A DNA stretch of 64,000 bases from UBA8914 sp034002905 (GTDB lineage: Bacteria > Pseudomonadota > Alphaproteobacteria > UBA9219): contig JAVEZQ010000004.1 of the NCBI GenBank assembly GCA_034002905.1, forward strand, positions 1 through 64,000, in the 5' to 3' direction. Positions 59,654 through 64,000 of this stretch are shown here, one piece after another. A model generated the notes under the pieces. The model did no database searches and was not told where the DNA came from. It saw nothing but the letters and a program-made list of their open reading frames with translations. Each line of letters opens with the position of its first letter. Position 1 is the stretch's first letter. A program made the translations under genes and the position numbers.

Positions 59654-60415
59654 ATGCCGACGATCTTGATAACGGGGGCCTCAAGCGGTATAGGCGCGGC
59701 GCTTGCACGGCGTTATGCGGCGCCGGGCACGACCCTATTTTTGTTGGGGCGCGATGAAAAGAGATTGGCAGAGGCTGCCCATTCCGCCGCAATGCTTGGT
59801 GCCAAGGCGCAGGCTGTTTGTGCCGACGTCACGAATGCGGCGGAGATGGCGCAAAAACTGATCGAGCTGGATAAAGAGTCGCCCATCGATCTTGTCATTG
59901 CCAATGCGGGCATATCTGCCGGAACCGGCGGGGGGCAGGAAACGCGGGAGCAAGTGCTTGCGATTTTTCGGACCAATGTTGATGGCGTATTTAATACAAT
60001 CCAGCCGTTGATCCCGCTCATGAAGGCGCGAGGGCGTGGGCAAATTGCCTTGATGGCTTCTTTGGCTGGATTTCGTGGGCTTGCTGGCGCGCCGGCCTAT
60101 ATGGCGAGCAAGGCGGCGGTACGTGTGTATGGTGAGGGATTACGTGGCGAGCTTGCGCCTTTTGGTGTTGCTGTGAGCGTGATTTGTCCCGGTTTTGTCA
60201 AAACGCCAATGACTGAGGTCAATCGTTTCAAGATGCCTTTTTTGATTTCGGCGGATCGGGCGGGCCACATCATCAAAAATGGCCTTGAAAAAAACAGGCC
60301 ACGGATCAGTTTTCCGTGGCCTATGGTTTTTCTTGTTTGGGGCATGACGACCCTTCCTGTCGCGTGGACAGACGGGCTGTTAAACAGGTTGCCGCGCAAG
60401 GGATCTTGCGGCTAA
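59654..60415 (+). CDS. Short-chain dehydrogenase/reductase
   Basis: 253 aa from the ATG at 59654, with AAAGGGGGCGGG upstream. Classical SDR: TILITGASSGIGAALARRYA binds the cofactor, DLVIANAGISAG is the NAG motif, and the catalytic Ser (ALMASLAGFRG), Tyr and Lys (AYMASKAAVR) are in place. CPGFVKTPMTEVN follows. The C-terminal end (PMVFLVWGMTTLPVAWTDGL) is hydrophobic and may touch a membrane. Substrate unknown. Confidence 0.9.
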   Translation: MPTILITGASSGIGAALARRYAAPGTTLFLLGRDEKRLAEAAHSAAMLGAKAQAVCADVTNAAEMAQKLIELDKESPIDLVIANAGISAGTGGGQETREQVLAIFRTNVDGVFNTIQPLIPLMKARGRGQIALMASLAGFRGLAGAPAYMASKAAVRVYGEGLRGELAPFGVAVSVICPGFVKTPMTEVNRFKMPFLISADRAGHIIKNGLEKNRPRISFPWPMVFLVWGMTTLPVAWTDGLLNRLPRKGSCG

Positions 60416-60433
60416 CCGACGCGTTTTTCCTGC

Positions 60434-60874
60434 TTAAGGGGTAAAGATAAGCGCGCCGTCTATTTTGCGAACCATACTGCATCCCTCAAACATTTTGGGC
60501 GTTATGCACGGGTCTGTTGCGCCCGTTTCAATAAGCCTCTCAAGAAGTTTGGCCAGAGGGGGTGGCGCTGTCATGGCTGAAATCAGACCCTTTTTCTCGT
60601 CATTTGTATAGAGCGTGGCCTTGCCTTCGGTTATGGCTTCTTTCACCTTGGTTACATTTAAGGCGTTGATGGGATAAAGAACGGTGCGCACGGGCATGGG
60701 CGCAGGAATGCCTAGGGCGGCTTGGGCCTGAGCAAAGCTATTCGCATTGACGATAACGGAGCCGGTGCGGTCTGTAAAAAACCGCAGAGCCGGTATGGCT
60801 GCGGCTCCCACGATGATTTTTTGAACGGGGACCGTCCCTCTGTCCTGTCGCGAGCGTGGCGTTGTCTTTTCCAT
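60434..60874 (-). CDS. Hypothetical protein, 146 aa
   Basis: The start at 60874 has a strong GGAGGACGA ribosome-binding site. Basic N-terminus (KTTPRSRQDRGTVPVQK), then IIVGAAAIPALRFFTDRTGS, ALGIPAPMPVRTVLYPINAL, VKEAITEGKATLYTNDEKKG and GATDPCITPKMFEGCSMVRK. No signal or transmembrane helix. Not recognised. It is divergent from ndk and convergent with the SDR gene. Confidence 0.6.
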   Translation of the reverse strand: MEKTTPRSRQDRGTVPVQKIIVGAAAIPALRFFTDRTGSVIVNANSFAQAQAALGIPAPMPVRTVLYPINALNVTKVKEAITEGKATLYTNDEKKGLISAMTAPPPLAKLLERLIETGATDPCITPKMFEGCSMVRKIDGALIFTP

Positions 60875-60983
60875 TCGTCCTCCTTGCTCAAGTTTACATT
60901 TCAAGGTAGGAAAGACCCGCTACCAAGATCAAGTATAAATTAAGATTAAAATAATTTCATACGCCCTTTTTTGCCGCTTTTTC

Positions 60984-61012
60984 TTGTGTTGTTGCGATGG
61001 GGTGTCTATAAC
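60984..61012 (+). promoter_or_regulatory. Possible promoter of ndk
   Basis: TTGTGT (60984-60989), a 17-bp spacer, TATAAC (61007-61012), about 37 bp before the ndk start. Matches the usual spacing with a weak -35. Confidence 0.4.
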
Positions 61013-61048
61013 GCGCCCATAACCAAGCGATCTAAGGAGTTAACCACG

Positions 61049-61471
61049 ATGGCTATTCAGCGTACTTTTTCGATTATCAAGCCCGATGCCACACGTCGCA
61101 ACCTGACGGGCAAAATTAATGCAAAGCTTGAAGCGGCAGGACTGCGCATCGTTGCGCAAAAGCGTGCGCTTCTCACCCGCGCTCAGGCGGAGGGCTTTTA
61201 CGCCATTCACAAGGAGCGCCCCTTCTTCAACGATTTGTGCACTTTTATGACATCGGGCCCTGTTGTGCTTCAAGTCTTGGAAGGTGAAGATGCCGTTGCC
61301 AAGAACCGTGAAGTGATGGGCGCGACCAATCCGACGCAGGCAGCCGAAGGCACCATCCGTAAGGAGTTTGCCGAGAATATCGAGGCGAACTCGGTTCATG
61401 GCTCTGATAGCCTTGAGAATGCGGCGATCGAGATTGCCTATTTCTTCAGCCAAGTCGAAATTGTTGGCTAA
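61049..61471 (+). CDS. ndk: Nucleoside diphosphate kinase
   Basis: 140 aa from the ATG at 61049 (AAGGAG upstream). Transfers gamma-phosphate from ATP to NDPs through a phosphohistidine. QRTFSIIKPDATRRNLTGKI, HKERPFFNDLCTFMTSGPVV, VMGATNPTQAAEGTIRKEF and the active-site NSVHGSDSLENAAIEIAYFF are all present. Monocistronic, with its own terminator. Confidence 0.98.
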   Translation: MAIQRTFSIIKPDATRRNLTGKINAKLEAAGLRIVAQKRALLTRAQAEGFYAIHKERPFFNDLCTFMTSGPVVLQVLEGEDAVAKNREVMGATNPTQAAEGTIRKEFAENIEANSVHGSDSLENAAIEIAYFFSQVEIVG

Positions 61472-61486
61472 TTGACTCAATAAGAC

Positions 61487-61524
61487 AAAAAGCCCTCTTT
61501 GCTGTTGGCAAAGGGGGCTTTTTT
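61487..61524 (+). terminator. Bidirectional terminator between ndk and purN
   Basis: AAAAAGCCCTCTTTGC, TGTTG, GCAAAGGGGGCTTTTT: a long stem with one mismatch, A and T runs on both sides, placed between the convergent gene ends. Confidence 0.92.
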
Positions 61525-62170
61525 ATTGGCTGTCCATGGGATTCATCACGCTCGTCGGTTGGCTTACGCCGGCGATAAAGCATTTCTCATCGTGAATATT
61601 GACGCGGTTTTCCGCGATCCAGCGTAGAGCGAGCGGATAGATTTTGTGCTCCTGCTCCAAAATACGCGCGGCCAATGTATCCTCGGTATCGTCGGACAAA
61701 ACGGGCACGGCAGCCTGAATAATAATGGGGCCATGATCCATTTCGGCGCGCACAAAATGAACGGTGCACCCCGAAAACCTTGCGCCATAATCAATGGCGG
61801 CCTGTTGGACATGTAGCCCCGGAAAGCTTGGCAGCAACGACGGGTGGATGTTGAGCACACGATCGCGCCATTCTTCGCAGAACCATGGGGTAAGAAGCCG
61901 CATAAAACCGGCAAGACAGACGAGCTGGGCCTCAAAGCCATGAATCATTTCGCTCAACGCACGATCAAAACTCTCGCGATTGGCAAAGTCTTTGTGATTG
62001 ATAACGGCTGTCGGGATGCCTTGTTCGGCAGCCCAGACAAGGCCTTGGGCCGAAGCTTTGTTGGCGATCACGCAAACGATCTTGGCCGGAAAGTCAGATT
62101 GTTGCGTTGCGCGAACCAACGACTGCATATTGCTGCCGCGACCCGAGATTAAAACGGCAACCTTCAGCAT
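61523..62170 (-). CDS. purN: Phosphoribosylglycinamide formyltransferase
   Basis: 215 aa from the ATG at 62170, overlapping the purM stop. KVAVLISGRGSNMQSLVRAT binds GAR, LVCLAGFMRLLTPWFCEEW, the catalytic Asn and His region VLNIHPSLLPSFPGLHVQQA, and GCTVHFVRAEMDHGPIIIQA with the catalytic Asp. Uses 10-formyl-THF to formylate GAR in purine synthesis. purM-purN is a classic pair. Confidence 0.96.
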   Translation of the reverse strand: MLKVAVLISGRGSNMQSLVRATQQSDFPAKIVCVIANKASAQGLVWAAEQGIPTAVINHKDFANRESFDRALSEMIHGFEAQLVCLAGFMRLLTPWFCEEWRDRVLNIHPSLLPSFPGLHVQQAAIDYGARFSGCTVHFVRAEMDHGPIIIQAAVPVLSDDTEDTLAARILEQEHKIYPLALRWIAENRVNIHDEKCFIAGVSQPTSVMNPMDSQ

Positions 62171-63255
62171 GGCCAATGCGCATCCGTGTTCTGCAAGACC
62201 ACGCGATTGTCGGAAAGGTTCTTTTCGACCTCGCCGATACGATAAACTTTTTCACCGGCATCGCCCAGAATTTTTGATATAGCTTCGGCATCTTCGGCGG
62301 TAACGATAACAATCATCCCGATACCACAATTAAAGGTACGCGCCATTTCTGTGCTGGGTGCACCACTCTTTTGCGCCAGCCATTTGAAGACGGGCGGCAC
62401 CGGCCAGCTGTTGGTGCTGATCCAAACGCCGATCCCGTTGGGCAAGACGCGTGGAATATTTTCCAACAAACCGCCGCCGGTAATATGGGCCATCGCCTTA
62501 ACCTTGCCGGTCTTAATGGCGGCAAGCATGGGTTTGACATAAAGCCGTGTAGGCTCCAGCAGCGCTTCGGCAAGGGTCCGAGAGGGGTCAAAGGGGGCCG
62601 TATCGGCATAGGAAAGATTTTCCTGTTCGACGACTTGGCGGACAAGGGAGAAGCCGTTGCTGTGCACCCCGTTCGAGCCAAGGCCAAGGACAATATCTCC
62701 TTCTGCAATATCGTTGCGGGGCAGCGTCTGCCCCCGCTCGACGGCGCCGACGGCAAAGCCGGCCAGGTCGTAATCTTTAGAGGAATACATCCCCGGCATT
62801 TCGGCTGTTTCGCCGCCGACAAGAGCGCAGCCCGATTGCTTGCAACCTTCGGCGATACCGGAAACAACGGAGCGCGCAACCTCGACATCTAGGGCGCCAG
62901 TTGCAAAATAATCAAGGAAAAACAAAGGCTCAGCGCCAGCGACAACAAGATCGTTCACGCACATGGCTACAAGGTCGATGCCGATGGTGTCATGCTTGCC
63001 GCTTTCGATCGCGACCTTAAGCTTGGTGCCAACGCCATCAGTCGTGCTAACTAAAATAGGGTCTTTATAGCCCGTCGCCTTGAGGTCGAAAAGGGCGCCA
63101 AAGCCCCCTAATCCAGCCTCAGCACCCGTGCGGGCTGTGGCCTTGGCAAGGGGTTTGATCGCCTCAACCAAGCGGTTACCAGCATCAATATTCACACCTG
63201 CTTTGGCATAGGCATCTTGTTTTTCTGAGCTGTTCTGGGCCATGGCAAACGTCAT
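62164..63255 (-). CDS. purM: Phosphoribosylformylglycinamidine cyclo-ligase (AIR synthetase)
   Basis: 363 aa. AYAKAGVNIDAGNRLVEAIK, PILVSTTDGVGTKLKVAIES, MCVNDLVVAGAEPLFFLDYF, CALVGGETAEMPGMY and GLGSNGVHSNGFSLVRQVVE are signature segments. Makes AIR from FGAM with ATP. Coupled to purN downstream, divergent from the DUF2066 gene. The start could also be the ATG 4 codons in. Confidence 0.96.
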   Translation of the reverse strand: MTFAMAQNSSEKQDAYAKAGVNIDAGNRLVEAIKPLAKATARTGAEAGLGGFGALFDLKATGYKDPILVSTTDGVGTKLKVAIESGKHDTIGIDLVAMCVNDLVVAGAEPLFFLDYFATGALDVEVARSVVSGIAEGCKQSGCALVGGETAEMPGMYSSKDYDLAGFAVGAVERGQTLPRNDIAEGDIVLGLGSNGVHSNGFSLVRQVVEQENLSYADTAPFDPSRTLAEALLEPTRLYVKPMLAAIKTGKVKAMAHITGGGLLENIPRVLPNGIGVWISTNSWPVPPVFKWLAQKSGAPSTEMARTFNCGIGMIVIVTAEDAEAISKILGDAGEKVYRIGEVEKNLSDNRVVLQNTDAHWPC

Positions 63256-63331
63256 CTTGCGGTCAAAGTTGATGGATAGAAAAATATTCTATAGAAGATA
63301 TTAGCAAGAATAGCAATCAGGCAGGGTTCTT

Positions 63332-64000
63332 ATGCGTCAACTCTTTATCGCTTTTATTTGTTTCCTATGGATTTTGTCGCCAGCGATGGCGCAAGAAGAG
63401 GCGGTTTACCGCATCACGGATGTGCCCGTGGATGTGAGTGCCGAAAGCGCCGCAGCGGCAAGGGATCAAGCCATTATACAGGCGCAGCGCGCTGCTTTTG
63501 TTGAGCTCCTTTCCCGCTTGGGGACAGAGGATCGTAATCCGCCCACAACGGATGAAACCATCGCGTCTCTGGTTCAATCGTTCGAAGTTCAAAAGGAGCA
63601 TGCGCTCGGCGTGCGCTACACCGGGACGATAGCAATCCAGTTCCGCCCCTCGTCGGTTAAGGAACTGATGGATTTGTGGGGTAAGAATGTGGTGGATACG
63701 CGTTCGCCGCCTTTGCTGGTTCTTCCGGTGATGGCAAGCAAGGACCATGATACGCTTTGGGAAGAAAACACGCTGTGGCGCGCCGCATGGGCGGGGGCAA
63801 CAAAGAGCGCTGGGCTTGTGTCGTTGATTGTTCCAGAGGGCGATATGGAAGACATCACGCATATCAGCACACGCGAAGCCGTAGAGGGGAAGGCTGATCC
63901 ATTGATGGCCTTAATGCAGAAATATGGGGCTAGTCAGGCTTGCGTGGCTGTGTTGCGATACGATCCTGATCATCCGGATCAGACGGAGGTCCGCTTAGCC
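63332..64000 (+). CDS. DUF2066 exported protein, 3' end outside the window
   Basis: 223 codons visible to the right edge. The start ATG at 63332 is followed by a cleavable signal peptide (RQLFIAFICFLWILSPAMAQ). The mature part YRITDVPVDVSAESAAAARD, IIQAQRAAFVELLSRLG and YTGTIAIQFRPSSVKELMDL matches DUF2066, an alphaproteobacterial and gammaproteobacterial periplasmic family of unknown function often located next to purM and hda-type genes. Only the N-terminal part can be judged. Confidence 0.8.
   Translation, partial: MRQLFIAFICFLWILSPAMAQEEAVYRITDVPVDVSAESAAAARDQAIIQAQRAAFVELLSRLGTEDRNPPTTDETIASLVQSFEVQKEHALGVRYTGTIAIQFRPSSVKELMDLWGKNVVDTRSPPLLVLPVMASKDHDTLWEENTLWRAAWAGATKSAGLVSLIVPEGDMEDITHISTREAVEGKADPLMALMQKYGASQACVAVLRYDPDHPDQTEVRLA

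Overview
The window is a chromosomal segment of an alphaproteobacterium, and it appears to contain the replication origin. An AT-rich stretch with a cluster of DnaA boxes lies between hemE and a DUF299 (ppsR) gene, the same position as the Caulobacter origin. Around it is the usual alphaproteobacterial origin neighbourhood: rho, hemH, hemE, origin, ppsR, aroE, coaE, dnaQ, and then mnmE, mnmG, rsmG, parA, parB. Other alphaproteobacterial marks are an NDUFA9-like SDR, a Tim44-domain protein, secB, a DUF6489-type protein and a DUF2066 protein. I cannot name the genus. A chemotaxis receptor implies motility, and LPS and lytic transglycosylase genes show a Gram-negative envelope.

Layout. 1-5.7 kb: a partial Hsp70-family chaperone, the ruvX-hemG-SDR operon and gatCA, ending in tRNA-Gly(CCC). 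5.74-17.97 kb: an integrated element of about 12.2 kb in the tRNA-Gly gene. It carries a P4-type tyrosine integrase, AlpA, a primase-polymerase, an Mrr-type restriction endonuclease coupled to a membrane protein, several small envelope proteins, a macro-domain ADP-ribose hydrolase and unknown genes. No conjugation or virion genes are visible, so it looks like a satellite-like or mobilisable island. 18-30 kb: a 5'-nucleotidase, a metal permease, a HerA-like ATPase, tRNA-Lys, an LpoA-like lipoprotein divergent from rsmI, rpsD, two orphan small genes, the timA-like/mltA/smr/hinT operon, secB and rho. 30-36 kb: haem genes, origin and the ppsR-aroE-coaE-dnaQ operon. 36-48 kb: an esterase, a GT-C membrane protein, mnmE, an inward-rectifier channel homologue, mnmG-rsmG-parA-parB, a chemotaxis receptor and a decayed acetyltransferase. 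48-64 kb: leuS-lptE-holA, unknown genes, pepA-holC-ribF-WD40, ndk, purM-purN and the start of a DUF2066 gene.

Most notable observations. (1) Inside the island, two genes for envelope proteins each follow a leader that shares two conserved blocks and a set of hairpins whose stem sequences differ between the copies. In one copy an outer stem would hide the ribosome-binding site. This looks like an undescribed structured RNA family. (2) The integrase and a conserved hypothetical gene are each interrupted by one in-frame TAG, and a third island gene can be read through TAG into 34 further sense codons. (3) Matching tandem integrase arm-type repeats lie at both ends, and a degenerate copy of the tRNA 3' end lies at the right end. 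(4) The Kir-type channel has T-L-G-V-D where T-x-G-Y-G is expected in the selectivity filter. (5) parS-like palindromes lie inside rsmG next to parAB. (6) A frameshifted GNAT acetyltransferase remnant carries a GAAA tetranucleotide repeat.
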